Source: Nocardioides szechwanensis
GTDB taxonomy: Bacteria > Actinomycetota > Actinomycetes > Propionibacteriales > Nocardioidaceae
Assembly: GCF_900103935.1 (NCBI RefSeq)
Contig: NZ_FNIC01000008.1
Span: 1 to 64,000 of the forward strand
Direction: 5' to 3'
DNA: 64,000 nt
In this document: one piece after another, positions 44,520 through 53,176 of the stretch
Layout: every line of letters begins with the position of its first letter
Numbering within the stretch: the first letter of the stretch is position 1
Program-made: the position numbers and the translations under genes
Notes under the pieces: generated by a model
The model's database searches: none
Seen by the model: the letters and a program-made list of their open reading frames with translations, nothing else
Told to the model about the DNA's origin: nothing

Positions 44520-45152
44520 GTGACGCCCGACCGACCCGTTCGCCACATCGGGATGCTGATCTTCGACGAGGTCGAGGCGCTCGACGCGGTGGGGCCGTGG
44601 GAGGTCTTGTCGTGGTGGACGAGCCACCACCCCGAGGACGGCTGGAGCATCAGCTGCCTGTCGCGCGACGACGCCCCTGTCACGGCGGCGAAGGGGCTGG
44701 TGCTCGGCGCTCACCACGCATTCACCGACGCACCCCAGCTCGACCTACTCATCCATCCCGGTGGACCGGGCACTCGCGCGCTGATGCGCGACGCGGAGCA
44801 TCTCCGGTGGGTGTCGACGCAGAGGACCCAGGCGCCGCTGCTGGCGAGCGTCGGCACCGGGGCGCTCGTCTTCGCCGCTGCAGGGCTCCTCGGCGGCCGA
44901 CCCGCGACGACGCATCGCCAGTGCCTCGACCTCCTCCACGACCTCGACCCCACGATTGATGTGAGACCACTGGAGCGGTTCGTCGACGACGGCGACATGA
45001 TCACCAGCGGCGGCGTGGGCGCAGGTATCGAGATGGCAATTCACCTCGTGGCACGACTCGCCGGCTTCGACCGGGCCAGGGAAGTCCGCCTCGCGATCAG
45101 CGACTCGTCGGGGCGACGTCTCGGGGTCGACGGCGCGCCGGTCGACGGATGA
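44520..45152 (+). CDS. DJ-1/PfpI-family protein lacking the catalytic cysteine
   Basis: A 210-residue GATase1-like protein: IGMLIFDEVEALDAVGPWEV, LLIHPGGPGTRALM and LLASVGTGALVFAAAGLLGG. In active PfpI/GlxA-type members the nucleophile elbow is S-V-C-T-G-A; here Gly112 takes the place of Cys, so protease or glyoxalase activity is unlikely. It may be a binding protein, or use another residue. GTG 44520 follows AAGGAG. It is divergent from the LuxR gene and has the shared dyad 65 bp upstream. Its 3' end overlaps the next gene antisense by 56 bp. Confidence 0.8.
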   Translation: MTPDRPVRHIGMLIFDEVEALDAVGPWEVLSWWTSHHPEDGWSISCLSRDDAPVTAAKGLVLGAHHAFTDAPQLDLLIHPGGPGTRALMRDAEHLRWVSTQRTQAPLLASVGTGALVFAAAGLLGGRPATTHRQCLDLLHDLDPTIDVRPLERFVDDGDMITSGGVGAGIEMAIHLVARLAGFDRAREVRLAISDSSGRRLGVDGAPVDG

Positions 45153-46821
45153 CGGACCCCGGCTTCGACGCGAGGAGCGGGTCGAAGTCGTCGGTGATCG
45201 GGGTCAGGTCGGCCTCGTCGACGAAGACCGCGCCGTCGCGCACCTCCTGGACGAGGTCGCGGCCGAGTACGGCGCCGGCCGTGCCCATGCCACCCCAGAT
45301 CGTGGCGTTGATGCCGAACATGTGCTCGGTGCTGCCGCCGGCAAGGAACAGGCCCGGGATGTGCGTGGTGACCCGCGGCCGGAACGGGCCGAGGTTCTTC
45401 AGCAGCGGGGCGATGCCGTAGCAGGAGCCGTCGGCACTGAGGGTGAAGCGCTCCTGGGTGATCGGGGTGGAGGCCTCACAGAAGACCATCCGCTCCCGGA
45501 GGTCCGGGATCATCAGCTCGGCGGTGTCGAGCACCCGCTGGGTGAGCTCCTCCTTGAGCTGGAGGTAGCGCTCGTCGCGGCCGTAGCTGCCGCCGTCGGC
45601 GGGACCGGTCTCGACGTTCCAGAACGCGTGCTCCTTGGGCGCCCAGCTCACGAGTTCGAGCGTCGAGTAGCCGGGAGGTGCCGAGTGCGTGCCTTCGGGG
45701 TCCTTGGCCGTGGGGCAGCTGATGCCGACCGGCATCCGCTCGGGACAGCGACCGGCGGCGACCTCGCGGTAGTAGCCGTCGATGTCGCTGGTCGGCCACA
45801 CCCACGCGAGCGGCGGGGTGCCGCGCTCGCGCAAGTCGACGTCGAGCGCGACGTACACCGCGAACATCGGCAGCGTCATCTCGAGACCCTTCAGCCGGCG
45901 CCGCAGCCGTCGGGTCAGGTGCTCGTCGCCGACCAGCTCCGCCCAGGTCCGCTTGAAGTCGGCCGCGGAGACGACGACCTCCGCGCGGATCTCCTCGCCG
46001 CCACGGAGCCGGACGCCGACAGCGCGCCCGTCCTCGACCAGGACCTTCTCGACCCTGGCCTTGGTCCGCACGCGACCGCCGTGCGTCTGGATGACGTCGG
46101 TGAGATGGGCGCCGATGACCTGGCCGCCGCCGCGCGGGTAGTAGGCGCCGGCCTGGAGGTAGTGGTGGAGGAAGCCCGCGTGCATGGCGGTCGGCGTGCG
46201 ATGCGGAGGCCACGTGTAGTCGCCGTTCTCCGCGAGGATCACCGCCTGGGCGTCGGCGCTGAGACCGCACGCGGCCATCAGCGTCGTGATCGGCCGCACG
46301 CCCCACCGCAGCACGGCGGACAGACGACGGAGCGGTCGATCGCCGCTGGCGACCGTGCGCATGATCCCCACGCAGCGACGCAGGCCCGGCTCCTCGTCGG
46401 GGAAGGCCGCGACCAGGCGGTCGAGATAGGTGTCCCAGCCGGTCGGCGTCTGGAACGTCGTACCCGGGATCATGATCTGGCAGTGGCCCTCCGGGCGCTG
46501 GCGCAGCCACTTGATGCGCTCGGTCAGGGACAGCCCGGAGAGCGCGGTCTGCATCCGGCCACCGGGGCCGCACTCGCCGACGTAGTGGGTGCCGACGTCG
46601 AACTCGAACTTGTTGCCGGCGCGGCGGAACACCTGGGTACTCCCGCCGACCACCTGGTTGGCCTCGAGCACCAGGACCTTCTTGCCGTTGGCCGCGAGGT
46701 ACGCCGCGCAGGTGAGGCCGCCCGGACCGGCCCCCACGACCACGGCGTCCCAGCTCTCGGGCCTGCCCTCGGGGCTGTCCTCGGGGCTCGTGGTCGGGCG
46801 CGGCGTGGCGGTCTGCGTCAT
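45097..46821 (-). CDS. phytoene-desaturase/retinol-saturase-like FAD oxidoreductase
   Basis: A 574-residue CrtI/retinol-saturase-like flavoprotein. VVVGAGPGGLTCAAYLAANG binds FAD; YYPRGGGQVIGAHLTDVI is the mid-protein motif; GLFLAGGSTEHMFGINATIW is the C-terminal FAD motif. Its substrate could be an unsaturated lipid or carotenoid-like molecule; no carotenoid gene is nearby. It begins 43 bp after the TetR gene on the same strand, with a GAGTC dyad between, so that TetR protein may control it. Confidence 0.82.
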   Translation of the reverse strand: MTQTATPRPTTSPEDSPEGRPESWDAVVVGAGPGGLTCAAYLAANGKKVLVLEANQVVGGSTQVFRRAGNKFEFDVGTHYVGECGPGGRMQTALSGLSLTERIKWLRQRPEGHCQIMIPGTTFQTPTGWDTYLDRLVAAFPDEEPGLRRCVGIMRTVASGDRPLRRLSAVLRWGVRPITTLMAACGLSADAQAVILAENGDYTWPPHRTPTAMHAGFLHHYLQAGAYYPRGGGQVIGAHLTDVIQTHGGRVRTKARVEKVLVEDGRAVGVRLRGGEEIRAEVVVSAADFKRTWAELVGDEHLTRRLRRRLKGLEMTLPMFAVYVALDVDLRERGTPPLAWVWPTSDIDGYYREVAAGRCPERMPVGISCPTAKDPEGTHSAPPGYSTLELVSWAPKEHAFWNVETGPADGGSYGRDERYLQLKEELTQRVLDTAELMIPDLRERMVFCEASTPITQERFTLSADGSCYGIAPLLKNLGPFRPRVTTHIPGLFLAGGSTEHMFGINATIWGGMGTAGAVLGRDLVQEVRDGAVFVDEADLTPITDDFDPLLASKPGSVIRRPARRRPRDVAPTSR

Positions 46822-46849
46822 GGCGGGGTCACTTTCCGGAAGGTCTCTG

Positions 46850-46860
46850 GAGTCAGACTC
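46850..46860. promoter_or_regulatory. short dyad in the tetR / oxidoreductase gap
   Basis: GAGTC-A-GACTC is a perfect 5-bp dyad about 29 bp before the CrtI-like start, immediately after the tetR stop. A nearby GAGTGAACTAGAGTC (minus strand) repeats the half-sites. It is short, so chance occurrence is possible. Confidence 0.35.
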
Positions 46861-46864
46861 TAGT

Positions 46865-47512
46865 TCACTCGGGAAGCAGGCCCTCGAGAAGCGTCAGGCC
46901 GGCCTCGACCACCGCCTGCTCGACCCGCTCGGGCGACAGCACCAGCGCGTCACGGCGCAGCGCCAGCGCGGCCACGCCGTTCCAGGCGCCGAAGAGGAAG
47001 TAGGACATGAGCTCCGGGTCGACCCGCCTGATCGCACCCGCGTCCACGGCCTCGCGGATGCTCTCCTCGAACTCGCGCCGGAGCTGGCTGAACCGCGCCA
47101 CGACCTCGTCCTCGACCGGGGTGCGCGGACCCCGCTCGCCGGTGACGGCGAGGTACTTCCCCACTGCCGGGTGGTCGAGGAGGAGGCGCAGGTAGGCCGA
47201 GCCCACGCCTGCGAAGCGCTCGAGCGGGGACGTCTCGGCGGCGTACGCCGATCGGAGTGCCGCCGTGGCCACGGCCAGGACCCGCTCGGTGACCGCCGCC
47301 AGGAGCGCGTCCTTGGTCCCGAAGTGCACGTACACCGAGGCGGCGGAGACCCCCGCCTGGGTGGCGACGTCCTCGATCCGGATCTCCTCGGGCGCGCGCT
47401 GCGACATCAGCAGCTCCGCGGCGTCGAGGAGCAGCACCCGCGTGCGCTCGCGGCGGCGCGACCCGCGCGCCGCGGCGTCGGTGCCCGCAACGGACTTCGG
47501 GGCGTCGTTCAC
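46865..47512 (-). CDS. TetR-family regulator
   Basis: A 215-residue regulator: LLLDAAELLMSQRAPEEIRI, VATQAGVSAASVYVHFGTKDAL as the HTH, then a helical sensor domain with LRLLLDHPAVGKYLAVTGERG. GTG 47512 is chosen because AGGG lies 8 bases upstream; a GTG three codons earlier is possible. It precedes the CrtI-like gene on the same strand and is divergent from the serine hydrolase gene. Confidence 0.85.
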   Translation of the reverse strand: MNDAPKSVAGTDAAARGSRRRERTRVLLLDAAELLMSQRAPEEIRIEDVATQAGVSAASVYVHFGTKDALLAAVTERVLAVATAALRSAYAAETSPLERFAGVGSAYLRLLLDHPAVGKYLAVTGERGPRTPVEDEVVARFSQLRREFEESIREAVDAGAIRRVDPELMSYFLFGAWNGVAALALRRDALVLSPERVEQAVVEAGLTLLEGLLPE

Positions 47513-47571
47513 GAAGGACACCCTAGGGACCGGGCACCCTCCCGTCCGGGATCGGTGCCGCGCTCCCCCGG

Positions 47572-49023
47572 GTGGCCATCCCGAAGGCCCGGCACACCAC
47601 GCCGCTGCCGAGGAGCGGCGAGAGCATCCCGCGCCGGGTGCCATGGGGAGTGGGGACCCAAGACCTGCCGGGCACGTCGGTGGACTCCCTGGGCCTCGAG
47701 GAGTTCCTCACCCGCACCAGCACGCGCGCGTTCGTGGTGCTGCACCGCGGCAAGCTCGTCCACGAGTGGTACGCCGACGGCATCGACCCCGACACCAAGC
47801 TGGCGTCGTGGTCGGTGGCGAAGTCGCTGGTCGCGCTGCTGGCCGGCCAGGCAGTCGCGGAGGGACGGCTGCGTCTCGACACCCTGCTGGTCGACGTCAT
47901 CCCCGAGCTGCGGGTGCGGTCGCCGCTGGACGGCGACGCGGCGTACAACAGGGTCACCGTGCGCGACCTGCTCGACATGACCAGCGGCATCGAGTCCCCC
48001 GAGAGCTACACGCTGGTCGACGACCCGACGGTGGTGCTGGACAACCCCAGCCTGCTGGTCACCAGCCTCACCGGCACCTACCCCCTGTTCGCGACCCCGG
48101 ACGTGCAGAGCTTCGCCCGGACACACCGGACCATGCTCTTCGAGCCGGGCACTGACGGGGAGTACATCTCCCTCAACAGCCAGCTGCTCGGGATGGTCCT
48201 CGAGGCGACGTACGGCGAGGACCTCGCCACGCTGTTCCGCACCCGACTCTGGGAGCAGGCCGGCGCGCAGTACGCCGCCACGTGGAACCTCGACCGCGAC
48301 GGCGGCACCGCCAAGGGGTTCTGCTGCCTCAACGCGACCGGCCGGGACTTCGCCCGGCTCGGGCAGCTCGTGCTCGACGCCGGCACCCCGCGGTCACCGG
48401 TCACCCGGGCGTGGAAGGAGCGGCTCCTGCGACCACGCGCGATCCGGCTGTACGGCGGCGAGTGGCCCTACTCCACCAACTTCTGGCACATCCCCGCGGA
48501 CCTCCCGCGAGGCACGGCTCGTCTCGACGACGCCAGCGCCATCGGCATCTTCGGCCAGTACATCTATGTCAACGACCGGACCGACACGGTCATGGCCAAG
48601 CTCAGCGACTACGGCATCGAGCAGGACGAGGCACTGACCTTCGAGGCGATACGCCACATCGCCAGGTCGTTCCCCACCGCCCCGCAGACTGTGTCCTTGA
48701 AGCTCAAGGCCCCTCAACGCGGACGACGCGGGCAGCAGACCACGCTCCGCGTCCTCGCGCTGGGCGAGGGCCGCACCCGCCCCCGCGGGCTGGTGCGCCT
48801 CAGCATCGACGGCCAGGCGCTCCGCGTCCGGCTCGTCGACGGCCGCGCCCCGGATCCTCTGGACGCCGCACCGGCTGGGCGCGCACACGTTCCACGTCCG
48901 CTACCGGCCGGCCTCCGGTTTCAAGCGCGCCTCGACAACGGGACGCCTCGTCGTCCGGCCGTCGCGCTGAGCAGTGACCGCACGCGTCACCACCAGCCGG
49001 GTCGTCACACCTCGCGACCCTGA
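47572..49023 (+). CDS. beta-lactamase-class-C-like serine hydrolase, 3' frameshift
   Basis: A serine hydrolase of the beta-lactamase/PBP4 family: S81-V-A-K84 (SWSVAKSLVALL), VRDLLDMTSGIES, the second motif in YISLNSQLLGMVLE, and IFGQYIYVNDRTDTVMAKLS. After residue ~425 the read frame turns Pro/Arg-rich, while the +1 frame restores WTPHRLGAHTFHVRYRPASG to LVVRPSR and stops at 48970, an Ig-like ending. One extra C in the C4 run at 48848-48851 explains this. Either a sequencing error or a real frameshift. The start (GTG 47572) is uncertain. Substrate unknown. Confidence 0.78.
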   Translation: MAIPKARHTTPLPRSGESIPRRVPWGVGTQDLPGTSVDSLGLEEFLTRTSTRAFVVLHRGKLVHEWYADGIDPDTKLASWSVAKSLVALLAGQAVAEGRLRLDTLLVDVIPELRVRSPLDGDAAYNRVTVRDLLDMTSGIESPESYTLVDDPTVVLDNPSLLVTSLTGTYPLFATPDVQSFARTHRTMLFEPGTDGEYISLNSQLLGMVLEATYGEDLATLFRTRLWEQAGAQYAATWNLDRDGGTAKGFCCLNATGRDFARLGQLVLDAGTPRSPVTRAWKERLLRPRAIRLYGGEWPYSTNFWHIPADLPRGTARLDDASAIGIFGQYIYVNDRTDTVMAKLSDYGIEQDEALTFEAIRHIARSFPTAPQTVSLKLKAPQRGRRGQQTTLRVLALGEGRTRPRGLVRLSIDGQALRVRLVDGRAPDPLDAAPAGRAHVPRPLPAGLRFQARLDNGTPRRPAVALSSDRTRHHQPGRHTSRP

Positions 49024-49041
49024 AGGCGCCGGGGCGAGGCG

Positions 49042-49274
49042 ATGATCGCCGCCGGGTCTGGACTGGTCCACGGTCTGGCGTTCGCCGGCATCCTGTAGGG
49101 CCTTGGGCTGCCATCGCCTGCCTCGAGGCCGCTCTCATCGGTCACCCGTTGACGGTGGCCTGCGCCGCCGCGGCGACTGCCACGACCTTGTGGGTGGGCG
49201 ACCGCCGGCGCCGAGGCGGCTCAGCGGCTCGCGGCCGACCTGATCTCCGACGCACTTGACGACCTGTTGCCGTT
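49042..49274 (+). pseudogene. gene relics, including a HupE/UreJ-like fragment
   Basis: ATG 49042 opens 18 codons, MIAAGSGLVHGLAFAGIL, before TAG; GSGLVHGLAFA is the core motif of HupE/UreJ-type membrane proteins. Further on, another frame reads AAQRLAADLISDALDDLLPF then TAG, resembling a C-terminus of an unrelated protein. No complete gene fits this 250-bp gap, so it is interpreted as decayed sequence. Weak evidence. Confidence 0.35.
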
Positions 49275-50702
49275 CTAGCCTCGCGAGAGGTAGGCCATGG
49301 CGCGCTGGGCTGCCCGGAACCCGCACATGCCGTGGACACCGGCGCCCGGTGGCGTCGATGCCGAGCAGAGGAACATCCCGGGAACCCCGGTGGAGTAGGG
49401 GTCCAGCGCCACCGCCGGGCGCCCCACCAGCTGGCCGACCGTGTTGGCACCGCCCACGATGTCCCCACCGACGTAGTTGGGGTTGTAGGCCTCGAGGTCG
49501 GCCGGGCTGCTGACGTGCTGGGCGACGACCCTGCCTCTGAAGCCCGGGGCGAACCGCTCGATCTCCGCGACCACCGCCTCGGTCGCGTCGGTCGCGAGCC
49601 CGTGCGGGACGTGGGCATAGGCGTAGATCGGGTGGACGTCTCCGACCGACCTCGTCGGGTCGGCGAGGTACTGCTGACCGACGAGCACGAACGGATGATC
49701 CGGCATCCGTCCCGCGGCGATCGCCGCCTCTGCCGCGACGACCGACGCTCCCGCCCCACCCAGGTGGACGGTGCCGGCCCGATGCGCTGCCTCCGCGGTC
49801 CAGGGCACCCCGCCACGGACGGCGAAGTCGACCTTGTGCGCTGCCGGGCCGAACCGGAACGAGCGATATCGGTGACGCCGGCGTTGCGACAGTCGGTCTC
49901 CGACGATGTCGGCGACCGCACGAGGGGAGGTGTCGAACATGGTGACGTCGGTGTTCGGCAGGTCGGCCGCGGTCCGCACCTGGTGGTTGAGGACGATCTC
50001 GCCGCCGAGCTCCTCGAGGAGGCTCGCCATGGCGGTCGAGATCGAGCGCGACCCGCCCTCGGCGACCGGCCATCCGGAGCGGTGCCCGGCCGCGATGAGC
50101 ATGACGCCGACAGCCGACGACAGTGGGCGGGTGAGGGGCTGGAAGAGGTGAGCCGCGCAACCCAGGAAGAGTGCTCGGGCCTGCGGGGTGCGGAACGAGC
50201 GCGCGAGTACCGACGCTGGTGGCGCTGCTCGCAGCCCGAACTGGGCCAGCCGAAGCGGGTGGGAGGGCACGCGGACCAGGGGGCCGAGCACGTCGTCAGC
50301 GACGGCGGGGAAGGACCGTTGCAGTGGACCGAACAGCCGCTCCCAGGTCCTCGCGTCCTCCCCCAGCCCGGCACCGGTGGCGGCTGCGTCGCCGGCGAGC
50401 ACGCCGGCCGATCCGTCGTCGAGCGGGTGGGCCAGGTCGACCTCCGCCCACCGCCACGTCAGGCCGTGCTCGGCGAGCGGCAGGCTCGCCAGATACGGCG
50501 AGGCCACCCCGAACGGGTGAATGGCGGAGCACACGTCGTGAACCAGCCCCGGGACCGTGAGCTCGTCGCTACGGGTCCCGCCGCCGACCGTCGAGTGCGC
50601 CTCCAGGACCGTCACGTGGACTCCCTGCTGGGCGAGGTGCAGCGCCGCGGACAGACCGTTGGGGCCGGAACCGACGACGACGGCCGTACGACGAGTCGTC
50701 AC
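49275..50702 (-). CDS. phytoene-desaturase-like FAD oxidoreductase
   Basis: A 475-residue flavoprotein of the NAD(P)/FAD amine-oxidase/CrtI-like type: AVVVGSGPNGLSAALHLAQQ for FAD, then GWPVAEGGSRSISTAMASLL, and GMFLCSASTPPGAGVHGMCG near the end. It probably oxidises or desaturates a hydrophobic substrate. Its GTG overlaps the stop of the DUF3556 gene by 4 bp, which makes it the fourth gene of the ADH-SDR-DUF3556-oxidoreductase operon. Confidence 0.82.
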   Translation of the reverse strand: MTTRRTAVVVGSGPNGLSAALHLAQQGVHVTVLEAHSTVGGGTRSDELTVPGLVHDVCSAIHPFGVASPYLASLPLAEHGLTWRWAEVDLAHPLDDGSAGVLAGDAAATGAGLGEDARTWERLFGPLQRSFPAVADDVLGPLVRVPSHPLRLAQFGLRAAPPASVLARSFRTPQARALFLGCAAHLFQPLTRPLSSAVGVMLIAAGHRSGWPVAEGGSRSISTAMASLLEELGGEIVLNHQVRTAADLPNTDVTMFDTSPRAVADIVGDRLSQRRRHRYRSFRFGPAAHKVDFAVRGGVPWTAEAAHRAGTVHLGGAGASVVAAEAAIAAGRMPDHPFVLVGQQYLADPTRSVGDVHPIYAYAHVPHGLATDATEAVVAEIERFAPGFRGRVVAQHVSSPADLEAYNPNYVGGDIVGGANTVGQLVGRPAVALDPYSTGVPGMFLCSASTPPGAGVHGMCGFRAAQRAMAYLSRG

Positions 50703-52423
50703 GACGACCTCAGCTCTCCACCGGGCGTGCTGGTCATCGTGATCGGCAGGTCGGTGTCCCAGGGCTGGCGGACCACCATGTCGGCGACCAGCACGGTCCC
50801 CCGCTCGAACTCACCTGTGGCGGCATCGATGAGCCGGTACGCCTGGGTGGGCTTGTGGATCGGCTGGGCATCGAGGGTCAGGATGCGGACCTCGCCGGGC
50901 TCGAAGGCGCACCGCTCCTGCAGTGCCGCGATGAGCTGTTCGCGGTGCAGGTGCCCGTCGCCGAAGTTCCAGCCGAGCACGACCCCGGCGATGAGCTCGC
51001 CGTCCATCACGAGGTAGTTCTCGTGATCCTCTCCGCAGAGCCTGGGGATGAGCGCGAAGTGGGCTCGACCGTGTGTGTGGATGGACCGGAAGGCGTAACC
51101 GGTGAAGAGCGGGACCTCGGCCTCCTCCGGCCCGTAGATCTTCTCCAGCTGCTGGTGGGGAAGCATCGTCGCCTTCGTCGTGCCGGAGTCGAACTTGGCC
51201 AGCCCCGCCTGCGTGAAACACCACACCGAGGTGTCCCAGTTGCCTGCGTAGTAGCGCATGCCGACCAGGAAGGAGATCTTCTCCGGGAACAGGCTTCCCA
51301 AGACCACGAACGACGCGCTGAGGAGCGGGACGAGCAGCACCCAGGGGCGCTCGAGGTCTCCCAGCCCGATGCTTGCCTTGTCGACGAACAGGATCAGGAT
51401 CGCGAAGATCATGAAGACGTTCCACTCCAGCGGCACACCCATCGGGATCGTGGCGATGATGTGGAGGTGGAAGGCGATCATCACGATCGCGGCGACAGTC
51501 GTCAGGGTGCCGCCGCCGGAGCAGATCAGGACGAGCGGGACGCCGAACTCCACGATGGTGCCGCCGTGGGCCAGTGCCGCCGACAACCGCGACGGGCGGA
51601 GGTCGTCCGGGAACGACCGGCTGAACAGGTGCTTGATCTTCTTCGAGCGCCAGATCGGGCTGTTGGTCTCCATGGCCTGGACGACGAACGGGAAGTGCCC
51701 GTTGATCTTCGAGAGTGCGGCACCCCACCAGATGACCAGCATGACCAGCTTGGCGCCGACGATCGCGTCAGGAGCGGAGAACAGGAACGTGAGCGCGATG
51801 GCCGCGTAGACCTCGGAGCGAGCTGCGAGGAAGATCGTGCGGTCCCTGAGCGAGATCACGGCGAGGACCCCGAGGAACAGCAACACCTTCCACACGGGCA
51901 GGGCCGACGTGCTGCTGCCCGGGTCGCTCGCGGAGAGCAGGGCGATGACGAGCGTGGCGAGCAGGGCGGCGTACAGCAGCGCGTCGGCGACCGTACGACG
52001 GTCGCCGCGGGTCAATGGGACCCGGGCTGGCCATGGCGGGAGGCGGATGGTGCCCGGCCGGAGCCAGTAGAGGAAGGACCCGAGCGGCGGCAGGAAGCGC
52101 AGGTTGAGCGGACCGAAGCCGCACCCGAGCCCGAGCACCTCGAACAGCACGGTCCAGAAGACAAGCTTCTGGAACACGATCGGCTCGGCCCACCAGTCGC
52201 CGATGCTCGTGAACCCGTCGATGCCGGGCGTGGACAGGGCAAACAGCATCGCTCCGAGCACGTAGAGCGCGATCTTGACGAGGTAGAGCACGTAGACGAC
52301 GTCGGGGGTCCCGAAACCCACCTCGAGCAGGTGGCGGACCATCGGACGCATCCGCTCGTTGCGGGTGCCTCGACGCCATTCTGCGACGTCGACCTGTGGG
52401 AGGTTCGGTTGCAGGAAGCCCAT
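50699..52423 (-). CDS. DUF3556 transmembrane protein
   Basis: A 574-residue membrane protein beginning MGFLQPNLPQVDVAEWRRG, the N-terminal signature of mycobacterial and related DUF3556 proteins. About ten hydrophobic helices follow, then a cytoplasmic C-terminal domain (GYAFRSIHTHGRAHFALIPR). DUF3556 genes often lie with SDR, ADH and BVMO genes in actinobacteria, suggesting a role in uptake or membrane-side processing of a lipid-like substrate; this is inferred. It is coupled to the next gene by a 4-bp overlap and follows the SDR gene by 15 bp. Confidence 0.82.
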   Translation of the reverse strand: MGFLQPNLPQVDVAEWRRGTRNERMRPMVRHLLEVGFGTPDVVYVLYLVKIALYVLGAMLFALSTPGIDGFTSIGDWWAEPIVFQKLVFWTVLFEVLGLGCGFGPLNLRFLPPLGSFLYWLRPGTIRLPPWPARVPLTRGDRRTVADALLYAALLATLVIALLSASDPGSSTSALPVWKVLLFLGVLAVISLRDRTIFLAARSEVYAAIALTFLFSAPDAIVGAKLVMLVIWWGAALSKINGHFPFVVQAMETNSPIWRSKKIKHLFSRSFPDDLRPSRLSAALAHGGTIVEFGVPLVLICSGGGTLTTVAAIVMIAFHLHIIATIPMGVPLEWNVFMIFAILILFVDKASIGLGDLERPWVLLVPLLSASFVVLGSLFPEKISFLVGMRYYAGNWDTSVWCFTQAGLAKFDSGTTKATMLPHQQLEKIYGPEEAEVPLFTGYAFRSIHTHGRAHFALIPRLCGEDHENYLVMDGELIAGVVLGWNFGDGHLHREQLIAALQERCAFEPGEVRILTLDAQPIHKPTQAYRLIDAATGEFERGTVLVADMVVRQPWDTDLPITMTSTPGGELRSS

Positions 52424-52438
52424 GTGCTTCGCCTGTCG

Positions 52439-53176
52439 CTAGTGCTTGCAGGTCAGGCCGCCGTCGACGACGACCTCGGTCCCCGTCACGAACGACGCAT
52501 CGCTGGAGAGCAGGAAGGCGATCACGGTCGCCACCTCCTCGGGCTGCGCCATCCGACCCAGGGGCGCAGCCTGCTCGAAGCCGGTCCGTATCTCGTCGAT
52601 GTCGAGGGCCTGCTGGAGCATCGGGGTGACGACGAAGCCGGGACAGACCGAGTTGACACGGATCCCACTGGGCCCGAGCTGCGCGGCCATCGAGCGGGTC
52701 AGCCCGAGGAGTCCGGCCTTCGAGGCGCAGTACGACGGGATCCACGGGTTGCCCACCAGACCCTCGATCGACGAGATCGCGACGACCGATGCTCCGGGGG
52801 CCCGCTCGAGGTGCGGGAGCATCTCCTGGACGAGCAGGGCGTGCGCGCGGAGGTTGACGTCGAGGACGGCGTCCCAGCTGTCTGCGGTGAAAGCACCGAC
52901 CGGCTCGGGGGACACCCGGCCGGCGGCATGCACCAGCCCGCTGAGGCCGTCGAGCGCCGCCGCCGCGGCGGCCACGGGTGCGGCCAGGTCGGCTGTGACG
53001 TCGACGACCTGGCCGTGGGCGCCGATCCGGTCGGCCACCTCCAGAGTGTCGGGCGCGACGTCCCAGAGGGCTACCGCTGCGCCGCGCTCGAGGAGGAGCT
53101 TCGCGGTGGCGAGGCCGATGCCTGAGGCACCGCCGGTGATGATCACGCGAGCCGGGTCGGAGGTCCTGTCGGTCAT
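52439..53176 (-). CDS. short-chain dehydrogenase/reductase
   Basis: A 245-residue classical SDR: TGGASGIG (14-21) for cofactor, NAG-like HAAG, catalytic Ser near residues 135-136 (AISSIEG), Y149 and K153 in SYCASKAG, then RVNSVCPGFVVTPM and a C-terminal VDGGLTCKH. It oxidises or reduces a secondary alcohol/ketone with NAD(H). Its ATG overlaps the ADH stop by 4 bp. With ADH, BVMO and a hydrolase nearby it fits a pathway for alcohols and cyclic ketones. Confidence 0.86.
   Translation of the reverse strand: MTDRTSDPARVIITGGASGIGLATAKLLLERGAAVALWDVAPDTLEVADRIGAHGQVVDVTADLAAPVAAAAAALDGLSGLVHAAGRVSPEPVGAFTADSWDAVLDVNLRAHALLVQEMLPHLERAPGASVVAISSIEGLVGNPWIPSYCASKAGLLGLTRSMAAQLGPSGIRVNSVCPGFVVTPMLQQALDIDEIRTGFEQAAPLGRMAQPEEVATVIAFLLSSDASFVTGTEVVVDGGLTCKH

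Noticed and set aside
50855..53125. 756-codon plus-strand frame opposite DUF3556 and SDR genes
   Set aside because: Crosses two real genes on the other strand and has shadow-like composition (Arg, Glu, Asp, Gln).
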